From Promethearchaeota archaeon (GTDB lineage: Archaea > Asgardarchaeota > Lokiarchaeia > Helarchaeales > RDOG01), in the NCBI GenBank assembly GCA_011365055.1, contig RDOG01000002.1, positions 248,001 through 312,000 on the forward strand: 64,000 bases of DNA, written 5' to 3'. The notes beneath the pieces were generated by a model. That model was not told the origin of the DNA. It did not search any database and saw only the letters and a program-made list of their open reading frames with translations. Position numbers and translations under genes: made by a program. Below, piece after piece: positions 1 to 7,606 of the stretch; the stretch's first letter is position 1; every line of letters begins with the position of its first letter.

Positions 1-10
1 TATTTCATAA

Positions 11-241
11 TCATTCACCTAATTTCTTTAAATATTCATTGTGGCATTTTGGACATTCGGATTCTTTAACTGTCTTATCTTCTGGACCCCGCCAGTAACA
101 GTTTTGACATTCCCAAATACTACCTTTCTTTTTTAATCTCCACTGAGGAGAATGACCTACATCACAATTAGGACAAATTACCACTTGATTTAAATCAGAA
201 CCTTCCCAATCACATCTTGTACATTTAAATGAATTAGACAT
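11..241 (-). CDS. small double zinc-ribbon protein
   Basis: A 76-residue protein made almost entirely of two tandem zinc-ribbon units. The first has Cys7/Cys10 and Cys23/Cys26, the second Cys45/Cys48 and Cys63/Cys66, and each unit has an aromatic turn (DWEG, YWRG) after its first knuckle, so the units look like an internal duplication. The start is ATG with AAGTGATT just upstream. There is no catalytic or membrane segment. Such short ribbons are usually nucleic-acid or protein adaptors, but nothing here names a partner. The upstream gene is co-oriented but separated by about 235 bases. Confidence 0.75.
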   Translation of the reverse strand: MSNSFKCTRCDWEGSDLNQVVICPNCDVGHSPQWRLKKKGSIWECQNCYWRGPEDKTVKESECPKCHNEYLKKLGE

Positions 242-307
242 GTAATCACTTCTCTATTTAAATTTTTTATAGATACATATTCAATTTGTATCTTAATAAA
301 TGATGAG

Positions 308-322
308 TTGATCGAAGATCAA
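308..322. repeat. short perfect palindrome TTGATC-GAA-GATCAA
   Basis: A 6-base perfect inverted repeat with a 3-base centre lies about 67 bases upstream of the zinc-ribbon gene start and about 155 bases beyond the end of the next minus-strand gene. It could be an operator or part of a 3' hairpin. No T-run follows it directly. The surrounding 235 bases are otherwise featureless A+T-rich DNA. Confidence 0.3.
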
Positions 323-476
323 TTTTATCATTATTAAAAATTGTGTAATCCGATATGAACGTATTATCAAAATTATGATAAATATACCTCAATTTTTCTA
401 TAATCAGATAATTCATTCCCTATAATCTCGTCTAATAATTATTTTAAAATAGATATAAATATAAAAAATAAATGAA

Positions 477-932
477 TTAGAACTTTTTCAATTCAAATTC
501 ACAACGATCGGCACCTTGGCGGTAGTGAGCACCAACGCCAAATACGATACTTGGATTAGCAAGTCTTACGATTGTTTCAACAAATTTATCTTTTAGTTTA
601 TGGCATAATGGAGGAAGTCTCTTCTCTTTTAAAAGCGTCCAAATATGGCATTCTTTAATAACCAATATGCTTTTATCAGCATTACCGGTCACTTCCACAT
701 TTTTAAAACCAAAGATGTCAGTATATATTTTTTTCAGAAATTCTGCAACATCAGGAATTTCTGCTGAATTTAATTGATATTTTTCTTTAAGTGCTGGAAA
801 TATGTCTTCAGCAAATCTTTTCCACGTATTTTCAGCAACATTAACTCCTCTCGCAAGCCCTAATTCATCTTTTAAAGTAGCAATAGTTGAGACTAATAAA
901 GAATTATATAAGTTTTGAATCATCTCACTCAT
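477..932 (-). CDS. V4R / ATC-hydrolase-like small-molecule-binding protein
   Basis: A 151-residue soluble protein. Its C-terminal third has the arrangement C-H-I-W, then a conserved R-L-P-P-L-C segment, and ends with G-A-D-R-C-E-F-E-L. The closing G-x-x-x-C-E-F signature recalls V4R domains and the L-2-amino-thiazoline-4-carboxylate hydrolase family, which share an alpha/beta ligand-binding fold. Cys94, Cys110 and the CEF cysteine are candidates for a ligand or metal site. The start is ATG with an AAGGTGATT Shine-Dalgarno. It appears monocistronic. The family assignment rests only on the C-terminal motif and could be wrong; the substrate is unknown. Confidence 0.45.
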   Translation of the reverse strand: MSEMIQNLYNSLLVSTIATLKDELGLARGVNVAENTWKRFAEDIFPALKEKYQLNSAEIPDVAEFLKKIYTDIFGFKNVEVTGNADKSILVIKECHIWTLLKEKRLPPLCHKLKDKFVETIVRLANPSIVFGVGAHYRQGADRCEFELKKF

Positions 933-1045
933 AATAAATCACCTTTTTGGATTAATTTGTCCTTATTGTATCTTGTTATATATAAGTTTTTATAAAAATT
1001 CTTATTATTAAGAAAATTGTAATAAATAAGATAATTAAAAAAAAA

Positions 1046-1903
1046 TTAAATCATTGAAGTTTCCAATGCTTTATGACATTCACAATTTTCTTTGTATTGT
1101 AGTTTTGGTATCACTTTAAATACTAAATTATTGACATTACTAACATTTTTTGCTATTGCTTCCAAAATTTCAGCGATATCAACAGGCTCATCACCATATA
1201 CATCTTTATCTGTACTCATTGATATATTCGCGAAACAGATTTCTGCTTCCCTTGCTAATATACATTCAGGATAAACGGTCATACCAACCACAGAAAATTT
1301 TTGGCTCTGATAAAATTTAGATTCTGCAGCAGTTGAGAATCTGGGTCCATTTATACACACATAAGTTCCTTTTGGGTGATATTTCAATCCTATTTCTTTG
1401 CAAGTTTCAATAATAACATTTCTAGTATGTTCGCAAAAAGGTTTTGCGAAAGGTATATGACATACAATACCACTATCAAAAAAAGTATCAGCTCGTTTTC
1501 CAAAAGTTCTATCGAAAATTTGATCACAAATAACAAAATCACCTACATCTATAGTATCAGGTTGGAGTGAACCACACGCACCTGGGCTTATGATCGTATG
1601 AACACCCATAGATTTGAAACCCCATATATTTGCCTGAAAATTAATTTTATGGGGGGGAATCATGTGCCCTCTTCCATGTCTTGCAAGAAAAGCTACTTTT
1701 TTATCACCAACTTTTCCTATAAGATAATAATCTGAGGGTGCACCGTAAGGTGTGTGAATCTTTAATTCCATGACATCCTTTAAAAATTGTGGATCATAAT
1801 TGCCACTACCCCCTATTATACCTATATCTATGGGTAAAAATTTTTCAATCTTTTCTTTTTCATCAAAATTTTTTGGTACAAAGACGCATCCTTTATATCT
1901 CAT
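1046..1903 (-). CDS. mtnP: S-methyl-5'-thioadenosine phosphorylase
   Basis: A cytosolic PNP/MTAP-family phosphorylase of about 285 residues that cleaves 5'-methylthioadenosine with phosphate to adenine and methylthioribose-1-phosphate. Visible family motifs: an N-terminal G-I-I-G-G-S-G phosphate-binding loop, R-H-G-R-G-H, S-P-G-A-C-G-S, I-N-G-P-R-F-S-T and the G-M-T-x-x-P-E segment that contacts the substrate ribose. It follows apt immediately. An ATG at 1912 would overlap apt by 8 bases, but the ATG at 1903 has GGTGGAT seven bases upstream and is preferred. Its product adenine is the substrate of Apt, so the pair forms one salvage unit. Some archaeal homologues also accept inosine or guanosine, which cannot be excluded. 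Confidence 0.92.
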   Translation of the reverse strand: MRYKGCVFVPKNFDEKEKIEKFLPIDIGIIGGSGNYDPQFLKDVMELKIHTPYGAPSDYYLIGKVGDKKVAFLARHGRGHMIPPHKINFQANIWGFKSMGVHTIISPGACGSLQPDTIDVGDFVICDQIFDRTFGKRADTFFDSGIVCHIPFAKPFCEHTRNVIIETCKEIGLKYHPKGTYVCINGPRFSTAAESKFYQSQKFSVVGMTVYPECILAREAEICFANISMSTDKDVYGDEPVDIAEILEAIAKNVSNVNNLVFKVIPKLQYKENCECHKALETSMI

Positions 1904-1904
1904 T

Positions 1905-2438
1905 TTATTCATCCACCGGTATATCTAATATTGTCCAAACCTTATAACCTTCTTTCTCTAAGAATTCACGACCATGTAAACTCTTCGATAATTCGATCAC
2001 AAAGCCGATTTCTACTACTTCACCTTTTAATTTTTCAGTAAGCTTCGCTGCCGCAAGTGCAGTCCCACCAGTTGCTAATAAATCATCAATGATGAGTACT
2101 TTCTCCCCAGGTTTGATTGCATCAACATGCATCGTCAAGGTATCGGGGCCATATTCCTTTTGATAAGTATATTCTTCAGTTTTATAGGGTAATTTTCCTG
2201 GTTTTCGAATCGGTATAAATCCCGCACCAATTAAATAAGCTAAGCCTGCACCAAAAATAAACCCTCTAGCTTCCATGGAAACTACTTTATCTATTTTCAT
2301 CTTTTTATATCGTTTTGCCATTATATCTAGTGTTTCCTTAAAAGCTTTGGGGTCTTGAATAAGCGTCGTAATATCTTTAAATTGAATCCCTTTAATGGGA
2401 AAATCCGGAACGTTTCTAATATGTTTTAATAGGTCCAT
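1905..2438 (-). CDS. apt: adenine phosphoribosyltransferase
   Basis: A type I phosphoribosyltransferase of 177 residues that converts adenine and PRPP to AMP. It aligns through its length with bacterial and eukaryotic APRT: P-D-F-P-I-K-G near the N terminus, E-A-R-G-F-I-F-G, the R-K-P-G-K-L-P hood region, and the PRPP loop I-I-D-D-L-L-A-T-G-G-T at about residues 116-126. The longest frame starts at a GTG at 2447, but that GTG lies inside the Shine-Dalgarno AAGTGA, five bases before ATG 2438. It is the first gene of a two-gene unit with MTA phosphorylase and lies divergent from the methyltransferase at 2578. Confidence 0.95.
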   Translation of the reverse strand: MDLLKHIRNVPDFPIKGIQFKDITTLIQDPKAFKETLDIMAKRYKKMKIDKVVSMEARGFIFGAGLAYLIGAGFIPIRKPGKLPYKTEEYTYQKEYGPDTLTMHVDAIKPGEKVLIIDDLLATGGTALAAAKLTEKLKGEVVEIGFVIELSKSLHGREFLEKEGYKVWTILDIPVDE

Positions 2439-2577
2439 TTTATTCACTTTACTTCTATTTTTATTAAGGCTCTATCCATTTTAATTAATGTTTTAAAATT
2501 TTCTTTATTTAATTTAAAATTTTGTTGTCGAAATGATTTTATTTCAATCAATACTTGTAATTAAGTTGGTGAAAGTG

Positions 2578-3273
2578 ATGGTGAAATTTCCAAAAATTAT
2601 AAGATTAGGCTGGTTATATAACGGAATATTCAAGAATTGGAAATCGATTACATATAAATTCCCTCAATTATATGATTATTTTTTAGGAGACTCATATAAA
2701 GAACGTTTTAATTATATTGCAGAGAGAATCGGAAAAAATAAAACCGTTTTAGAATTAGGATGTGGAACCGGAATATTATCAAAATTTTTGGATGAGTCGA
2801 ATACATATATTGGATGGGATTTAAATCAAGATTTTGTAAAATATGTTAAAAAAAAGGGTTATAAAGCAGAGTTAAGGAATGTCTTTGATTATAAGAATTA
2901 TCCAAATGTCGATTTTATTGTTTTATGTGACATTCTTCATCATATTTGTCCTGATCATGAGAAATTATTGGATTATACAACAAAACATACAAATGTCATT
3001 GTCGCAGAACCTATTGCTACTGATGCTTCTCAGATGACCATGGAAAATGCTGCCATGAATATTGGTCTGAAATTTCTTTCTATAATTCCAGAAGAATTAA
3101 TGCGCCTTTTAGATCATTTCTTATTGGATAACGATGGTTTTAATCCATATGATAACCGAATGAAATGGAAATATAATGATAAAACTTTAAAAAATTTATA
3201 CAATAAATTCGGGATTGACGATATTAAAATCATTGGACACGATTACATAGGCATTGGAAGAAAACGAGAGTAG
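2578..3273 (+). CDS. class I SAM-dependent methyltransferase
   Basis: A Rossmann-fold methyltransferase of about 231 residues. Motif I is L-E-L-G-C-G-T-G, followed by an acidic strand end (W-D-L-N), and motif IV is I-V-L-C-D-I-L-H-H. The longest frame begins at ATG 2533, but ATG 2578 lies five bases after GGTGA and fits the local start pattern. The substrate cannot be told: the H-H after motif IV is typical of small-molecule or lipid methyltransferases. It is divergent from apt and followed 48 bases later by the RPA gene on the same strand. Confidence 0.7.
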   Translation: MVKFPKIIRLGWLYNGIFKNWKSITYKFPQLYDYFLGDSYKERFNYIAERIGKNKTVLELGCGTGILSKFLDESNTYIGWDLNQDFVKYVKKKGYKAELRNVFDYKNYPNVDFIVLCDILHHICPDHEKLLDYTTKHTNVIVAEPIATDASQMTMENAAMNIGLKFLSIIPEELMRLLDHFLLDNDGFNPYDNRMKWKYNDKTLKNLYNKFGIDDIKIIGHDYIGIGRKRE

Positions 3274-3321
3274 TTTTTATTAATTTTTATTAGAATTTTG
3301 TTAAATGATGGTGAATAGTTA

Positions 3322-5076
3322 ATGAAAGTTGATATCGAAAAAGTCATAAAATTAATAATGGACAAGTCAGGTAAGAGTAAAAAAGAAATTCTTGAAGAAA
3401 TTAAAGACCAAATGGATAAAATGGGAGGATTTCTTTCTGAGGAGGGAGCTGCCATGATGATTGCACAAGATCATGGTATTAAATTTGAAAAAGAAGAAGA
3501 AAAATTTGAAAAACGATTATTAATAAATGAATTAATTGCAGGCATGAATTCTATTTCAGTTGTTGGTAGAATTTCTGCATTATATCCAATCAGAGAGTTT
3601 ACAAGAAAAGACGGAGGTGTTGGAAAAGTAGGTAGTGTACTATTAGAAGATAGAACTGGTCAAATCAGACTTACTTTATGGGATGACCAAATAGAATTTT
3701 TTGAACATGAAGATGCAAAAATAGGGACATTGATGGAAATTACTTCAGTAAACATTAAATCGGGCTGGAAAGAAGGCCTTGATATGAATGTTGGAAAAAA
3801 AGGGCAAATTAAATTTAATCCTGATGTTAATTTAGATGATTATCCTGAATTTGAAGCCGAAATTTTAAAAATTTTAGATCTTGAAGCTAATAAAAATAAT
3901 GTTTCAACAGTAGGTAAGGTGGTTAATGACCCTGTACCAAAAGATATTACAACAAAGGATGGGAGACAAACCCAAGTAACAGAGATTTTCATTGCGGATG
4001 AAACCGGCCAAATAAAAATTCCTTTCTGGGGTGAAAAAAATGACTTAATAAAAGGAATAAAAAATGGAGACATTATTTTAGTTGAGGGAGGTTATACTAA
4101 AGAGGGATTTAATAATTCTGTCGAATTAAACTTGGGATTTAACTCAAAAGTTGTAGTTAATCCCAAAGAAAAGAAATATGCTGCATTAAGGCAGTCGGAA
4201 CTGAAATTTCAATCAATTGGGACAAGTAAAACTCAAAGCACACCAATAAAAATTGATCAATTGACACCAAACTTTAGTGGTATTAAAATTAAATTTAAAT
4301 GCATAAAAATTGAAGAAACCCGAGAAGTGGGTAAGGGGTTAATTGTTTGTGATGTATTAGTTGGTGATGAAACGGGAGTAGTGAATTTTTCCGTTTGGAA
4401 CGATAATATCGAGCTTTTAAAAAAAGGAGAAACATATAACTTAGTAAACGGCTATGTTAATATGTTTCAAAATAAATTAAGTTTGAATCAAGGAAAATCT
4501 GGTGTTCTTGAGATAAGTCAAGAAAAAATAACCAAAATAAACATGGGAAATAATATTTCAGAAAAGAAATTTGAAGTAAGTAATAAAAAAAGTAGAATGA
4601 AAATTCATGAACTTAGACCAGATGATATTGTTGAAATTAGAGCTTCAATTTTAGACATTCCTCTAAAAAAACCTTTTTATGAAGCATGTCCAAAATGCAA
4701 TAAAAAAGTAAGACGTGACAAATTGGAATTCATTTGTCCTAAATGTAATGAGGTTGTAATACCCGTTGAAAGAATTTTTTATTCCGTCCTTCTTGACGAT
4801 GGAACAGGTAATTTAAGGGCAAATGTTGGCGGAGACGTAGGTGAGAAGTTATTAGACATGACTTTAGAAGAAATGAAAAGCTTGTTAGAAGAAGAGCTTG
4901 TAGATGAAGCTCCTATTAAGTCAAAATTAGGATATTTGCTAGGTAAAGAATATATTTTTACTGGTAAAGTAAAATATAGTGATTTCTCTAAAAATAATGA
5001 ATTACAATTAAGAGATTTTAGAGAAATAAATGTTGAGGAAGAAATTAATTATATGTTGAACGAATTGGAACGATAA
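3322..5076 (+). CDS. rpa: replication protein A-like ssDNA-binding protein (multi-OB, zinc finger)
   Basis: A 584-residue archaeal RPA large-subunit homologue that binds single-stranded DNA in replication and repair. A short N-terminal helical region (to about residue 65) precedes at least three repeated OB-fold units, recognisable by recurring V-G-R-I or V-G-K-V, D-x-T-G-Q-I-x-(L/I) and L/I-x-x-W-x-(D/E) patterns near residues 75-180, 195-280 and 310-400. A C-terminal OB carries an inserted zinc finger, Cys456-x2-Cys459 and Cys472-x2-Cys475, as in RPA70 DBD-C. The start is ATG seven bases after GGTGA. No small RPA subunits lie nearby. It is followed by the long histone leader. Confidence 0.88.
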   Translation: MKVDIEKVIKLIMDKSGKSKKEILEEIKDQMDKMGGFLSEEGAAMMIAQDHGIKFEKEEEKFEKRLLINELIAGMNSISVVGRISALYPIREFTRKDGGVGKVGSVLLEDRTGQIRLTLWDDQIEFFEHEDAKIGTLMEITSVNIKSGWKEGLDMNVGKKGQIKFNPDVNLDDYPEFEAEILKILDLEANKNNVSTVGKVVNDPVPKDITTKDGRQTQVTEIFIADETGQIKIPFWGEKNDLIKGIKNGDIILVEGGYTKEGFNNSVELNLGFNSKVVVNPKEKKYAALRQSELKFQSIGTSKTQSTPIKIDQLTPNFSGIKIKFKCIKIEETREVGKGLIVCDVLVGDETGVVNFSVWNDNIELLKKGETYNLVNGYVNMFQNKLSLNQGKSGVLEISQEKITKINMGNNISEKKFEVSNKKSRMKIHELRPDDIVEIRASILDIPLKKPFYEACPKCNKKVRRDKLEFICPKCNEVVIPVERIFYSVLLDDGTGNLRANVGGDVGEKLLDMTLEEMKSLLEEELVDEAPIKSKLGYLLGKEYIFTGKVKYSDFSKNNELQLRDFREINVEEEINYMLNELER

Positions 5077-5370
5077 TAACATTTAATAATTTTTTAATTT
5101 GAAAATTTTTAAAAATTATTTCATTTATTTTCCCCATTTTTAAAAGTGGAGAAAGGATTTTACAAAAGAAGATTTTTCGTCATTTTACTAAAAATTATGA
5201 AATTTTTTTATGAGACTTTATTAAAAATTACAATATTTTCATATTACCTCAAATAAGTTCCTTACTCAAGAAAAATTACTAATTTTTTTTACATTGATAA
5301 AAAAAATATTCATGTCAAACTTCTCAATAAAGTCAATATTTGAATCTAATTGATTTTAATGTTATTAATG

Positions 5371-5411
5371 ATTTTCGAAAAATAAGGTCTTAGCATCCTT
5401 ATTTTCGAAAA
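5371..5411. repeat. paired TTTTCGAAAA palindromes forming a 15-base inverted repeat
   Basis: ATTTTCGAAAAA occurs at 5371 and again at 5401, exactly 30 bases apart. Each core is itself a palindrome. Together with AATAAGG after the first copy and CCTT before the second, they form a near-perfect 15/16-base inverted repeat around a 9-base spacer (5388-5396). It may be a two-site operator on one face of the helix or an RNA hairpin. It lies about 170 bases upstream of the histone TATA box. Confidence 0.55.
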
Positions 5412-5449
5412 AAAAAATCATTTCCATATGTTAAGTAATTATTGTCGGA

Positions 5450-5469
5450 ATCCTATTACAAGTTAGGAT
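5450..5469. repeat. small inverted repeat ATCCTA...TAGGAT
   Basis: A perfect 6-base inverted repeat with an 8-base loop lies in the histone leader, about 108 bases before the TATA box. Its function is unknown; it may be chance in A+T-rich DNA. Confidence 0.25.
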
Positions 5470-5576
5470 CTAAGATTTAACAAAAGGTGAGATACATGTA
5501 TTTAAGGATGAAATTGGAAATACAGACGAATTGGATCTCATGTTGAAGTATTACTTGAGATTTTGTTATCGTTACA

Positions 5577-5584
5577 TTTATATA
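5577..5584 (+). promoter_or_regulatory. TATA box (box A) of the first histone gene
   Basis: TTTATATA matches the archaeal TATA consensus exactly. Transcription would be expected to start about 25 bases downstream, giving a leader of roughly 75 nucleotides before ATG 5686. Confidence 0.5.
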
Positions 5585-5685
5585 CTCATTGTAGCATAAA
5601 ATTATCTATAACGTGTTTAATACGTTAAAAAAAAATAAAATTAAAAAAAAATTAATATTAAGTTCAAAATAAGGGATGAATAATT

Positions 5686-5898
5686 ATGGCAAAAGGAGCA
5701 TCCGTTATAACCAAAACGGCTCTAAGAAGACTCATGAAAGTTGAAGGTGACGCAAATATCGTCGCAGCTGCAGCAATTGTAGCACTTCAAGAATATTTAC
5801 AAGATTTAGCGATTGATATCACCAAAAAAGCTCTTGCATTAACCAAGCATGCAAAGAGAAAAACAATCACCAAAGCTGATATCAAATTAGCTCTATAA
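5686..5898 (+). CDS. archaeal histone, copy 1
   Basis: A 70-residue HMf-type histone consisting of one histone fold and no tail: alpha-1 (T-A-L-R-R-L-M-K), loop 1, the long alpha-2 (A-A-A-A-I-V-A-L-Q-E-Y-L), loop 2 with K-H-A-K-R-K-T-I, and alpha-3 (K-A-D-I-K-L-A-L). The R-K-T-I and A-D-I-K residues of the L2/alpha-3 DNA- and dimer-contact region are present. It ends at the last fold residue, so there is no C-terminal extension. It has its own TATA box upstream and an oligo-T tract downstream, and it is followed 83 bases later by a close paralogue. It packages DNA as dimers or longer hypernucleosomes. Confidence 0.96.
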   Translation: MAKGASVITKTALRRLMKVEGDANIVAAAAIVALQEYLQDLAIDITKKALALTKHAKRKTITKADIKLAL

Positions 5899-5942
5899 TC
5901 TTACTATATGAGTTTGAAAAAAAATTATATAATATAATCCAA

Positions 5943-5952
5943 TTTTTTTTTT
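5943..5952 (+). terminator. oligo-T tract after histone copy 1
   Basis: A run of ten T (then C and four more T) lies about 45 bases after the stop codon. Oligo-T on the sense strand is the archaeal intrinsic termination signal. It would allow partial separation of the two histone transcripts. Confidence 0.45.
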
Positions 5953-5981
5953 CTTTTCAAAAAATGTTGAAGGGATGATAA

Positions 5982-6194
5982 ATGGCAAAAAAAACAAACT
6001 TTATTACTAAAACCGCATTAAAAAGATTAATGAAGGTTGAAGGAGATGCAAGCATAGTAGCTGCAGATGCAGTAGCCGCATTGCAAGAAGTTTTACAAGA
6101 TAAAGCAATCGACATTACAAAAAAGGCACTCGCCTTGGCAAAACATGCAAAAAGAAAGACAATAACGAAAACAGATATAAAATTGGTTTTGTAA
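5982..6194 (+). CDS. archaeal histone, copy 2
   Basis: A second tail-less 70-residue histone, clearly a tandem duplicate of its neighbour: the same length and the same K-H-A-K-R-K-T-I loop. It differs mainly in the N terminus (K-K-T-N-F versus K-G-A-S-V), in alpha-2 (acidic D within A-A-D-A-V-A-A-L) and in loop 1. The start is ATG after AGGGATG. A ten-T tract follows the stop. The 83-base spacing lacks an obvious TATA box, so read-through from copy 1 or a weak separate promoter are both possible. The two proteins could form homo- and heterodimers with different stacking properties. Confidence 0.95.
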   Translation: MAKKTNFITKTALKRLMKVEGDASIVAADAVAALQEVLQDKAIDITKKALALAKHAKRKTITKTDIKLVL

Positions 6195-6206
6195 AAAATT
6201 TCAACC

Positions 6207-6216
6207 TTTTTTTTTT
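6207..6216 (+). terminator. oligo-T tract after histone copy 2
   Basis: Ten consecutive T begin 13 bases after the stop codon, immediately before the convergent thiC 3' end at 6220. They probably end the histone transcript. Confidence 0.5.
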
Positions 6217-6219
6217 ACT

Positions 6220-7545
6220 TTAAAAATTACACTTCTTATTATTATCTCTACCGAGTTCTTCATTTAAGATTTTAATGGCACAGAATTTTCCGCACATGGT
6301 GCAAGTAGAACCCTTTGATAAGCTTTCCTTATCCTTTTTATTTCTTTTAAAATAAGTAAGTGCTTTTTCTGGATCAATGGCTAATTGAAATTGAGTGTCC
6401 CAATCTAAATTTGCCCTTGCCTCTGACATTCTTTGATCCCAAGTCATTTCACTTTTACCTCTTCTTGCTATATCAGCAGCGTGTGCCGCAATACGAGATG
6501 CAATGACACCTTCTTTAACATCGTTTACTTCTGTTGGTAATCCCAAATGCTCTGATGGAGTTACGTAACATAAAAAATCGGCTCCTGCCCATCCTGCAAG
6601 AGCACCTCCTATTGCTCCAACTATATGATCATAACCAGGAGCAATATCAGTAACTAATGGACCAAGCACATAAAATGGCGCCCCATCACAAACGGTTTTT
6701 TGTAATTTTACATTAGCTTCAATCTGATTTAAAGGAACATGACCAGGACCTTCTACCATAACTTGCACGTTCTTTGCTCTTGCTCGTTTAACCAGATCTG
6801 CAATTGTTAATAGTTCATCAACTTGAGCCCAATCGGTAGCATCAAGAATTGTTCCTGGTCTTAATCCATCACCCAAGCTTATTGAAAAATCGTACTCTTT
6901 TGCTAAATCGAGCAAATAATCATAATTTTCAAAATAAGGATTTTCTTTTTCATTATGTAATATCCATGCACCAAGAAAAGTTCCGCCTCTACTAACCATT
7001 GGCATCAATCGCGGTTCTTTTTTTAAATGCTCAATTATCCTTCTCGTAACACCACAATGAATAGTCATAAAATCCACGCCATCTTTAGCATGACGTTCGA
7101 TAATTTCAAGCATCCTATCTTCTTTCATTTCTACAATAGGAATATTATCTCTTAATGCTTCGATTGCTACTTGATATATTGGAACGGTGCCAATTGGTAT
7201 AGCAATTGCATCGATAATCTTCTTCCTAATTTCATCAATATTACCACCAGTACTTAAGTCCATTACAGTATCCGCACCATATTTTTCAGAAATTCGTGCT
7301 TTTTGTATTTCAAGGTTAACATCGACTACGTCCTCGGAGGTGCCAATATTCGAATTTATCTTAATACGTAAATTCTCACCGATGGCTAATGGTTTTATAT
7401 CTCTTTTCACGTTTTTCGTAATAACAATCCTACCGGAACTAACACCTCTTTGAATAACTGAAACATCAACGTTTTCTTGTTTAGCTATAAATTCCATTTC
7501 TTCAGTTATTTTTCCGGCTCTAGCCAAATCCATTTGTGTTGTCAT
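6220..7545 (-). CDS. thiC: phosphomethylpyrimidine synthase ThiC
   Basis: A radical SAM enzyme of 441 residues that rearranges aminoimidazole ribotide to hydroxymethylpyrimidine phosphate for thiamine synthesis. Family motifs seen include G-A-D-T-V-M-D-L-S-T-G-G, F-M-T-I-H-C-G-V, S-R-G-G-T-F, S-L-G-D-G-L-R-P-G, M-V-E-G-P-G-H-V-P and a C-terminal cluster Cys415-x2-Cys418-x3-Cys422 for the [4Fe-4S] centre. Bacterial ThiC usually has four residues before the third cysteine; the three seen here give a compact variant. The 61-base upstream space has no room for a TPP riboswitch. It is convergent with the histones. No other thiamine genes are in the window. Confidence 0.95.
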   Translation of the reverse strand: MTTQMDLARAGKITEEMEFIAKQENVDVSVIQRGVSSGRIVITKNVKRDIKPLAIGENLRIKINSNIGTSEDVVDVNLEIQKARISEKYGADTVMDLSTGGNIDEIRKKIIDAIAIPIGTVPIYQVAIEALRDNIPIVEMKEDRMLEIIERHAKDGVDFMTIHCGVTRRIIEHLKKEPRLMPMVSRGGTFLGAWILHNEKENPYFENYDYLLDLAKEYDFSISLGDGLRPGTILDATDWAQVDELLTIADLVKRARAKNVQVMVEGPGHVPLNQIEANVKLQKTVCDGAPFYVLGPLVTDIAPGYDHIVGAIGGALAGWAGADFLCYVTPSEHLGLPTEVNDVKEGVIASRIAAHAADIARRGKSEMTWDQRMSEARANLDWDTQFQLAIDPEKALTYFKRNKKDKESLSKGSTCTMCGKFCAIKILNEELGRDNNKKCNF

Positions 7546-7606
7546 TTAAATACAATACCAATAAAATATCTTTTTCATTTCAATAAATTAAGTAAATTTA
7601 AATTAT

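Larger units (their letters stand above)
5077..5685. other. long A+T-rich intergenic region upstream of the histone genes
   Basis: These 609 bases lie between RPA and the first histone gene and hold no convincing gene. They contain two copies of a TTTTCGAAAA palindrome (5371-5411), a smaller inverted repeat ATCCTA/TAGGAT (5450-5469), and a perfect TTTATATA box (5577-5584). A 16-codon frame near 5494 has a GGTGA-like site just upstream and could be a leader peptide, but nothing further supports it. The length and the ordered palindromes suggest regulation of histone expression. Confidence 0.5.

Noticed and set aside
1092..1274. Plus-strand frames inside MTA phosphorylase and similar opposite-strand frames in other genes
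   Set aside because: They lie wholly inside well-supported genes and show no family motifs.
5214..5334. Nine-base inverted repeat GACTTTATT/AATAAAGTC over about 100 bases
   Set aside because: Wide spacing and low complexity make chance likely.
5494..5544. 16-codon frame with GGTGA upstream in the histone leader, possible leader peptide
   Set aside because: Too short and no attenuator arrangement could be shown.
7546..7606. Possible TPP riboswitch before thiC
   Set aside because: Only 61 A+T-rich bases are available and none of the conserved THI-box elements is visible.
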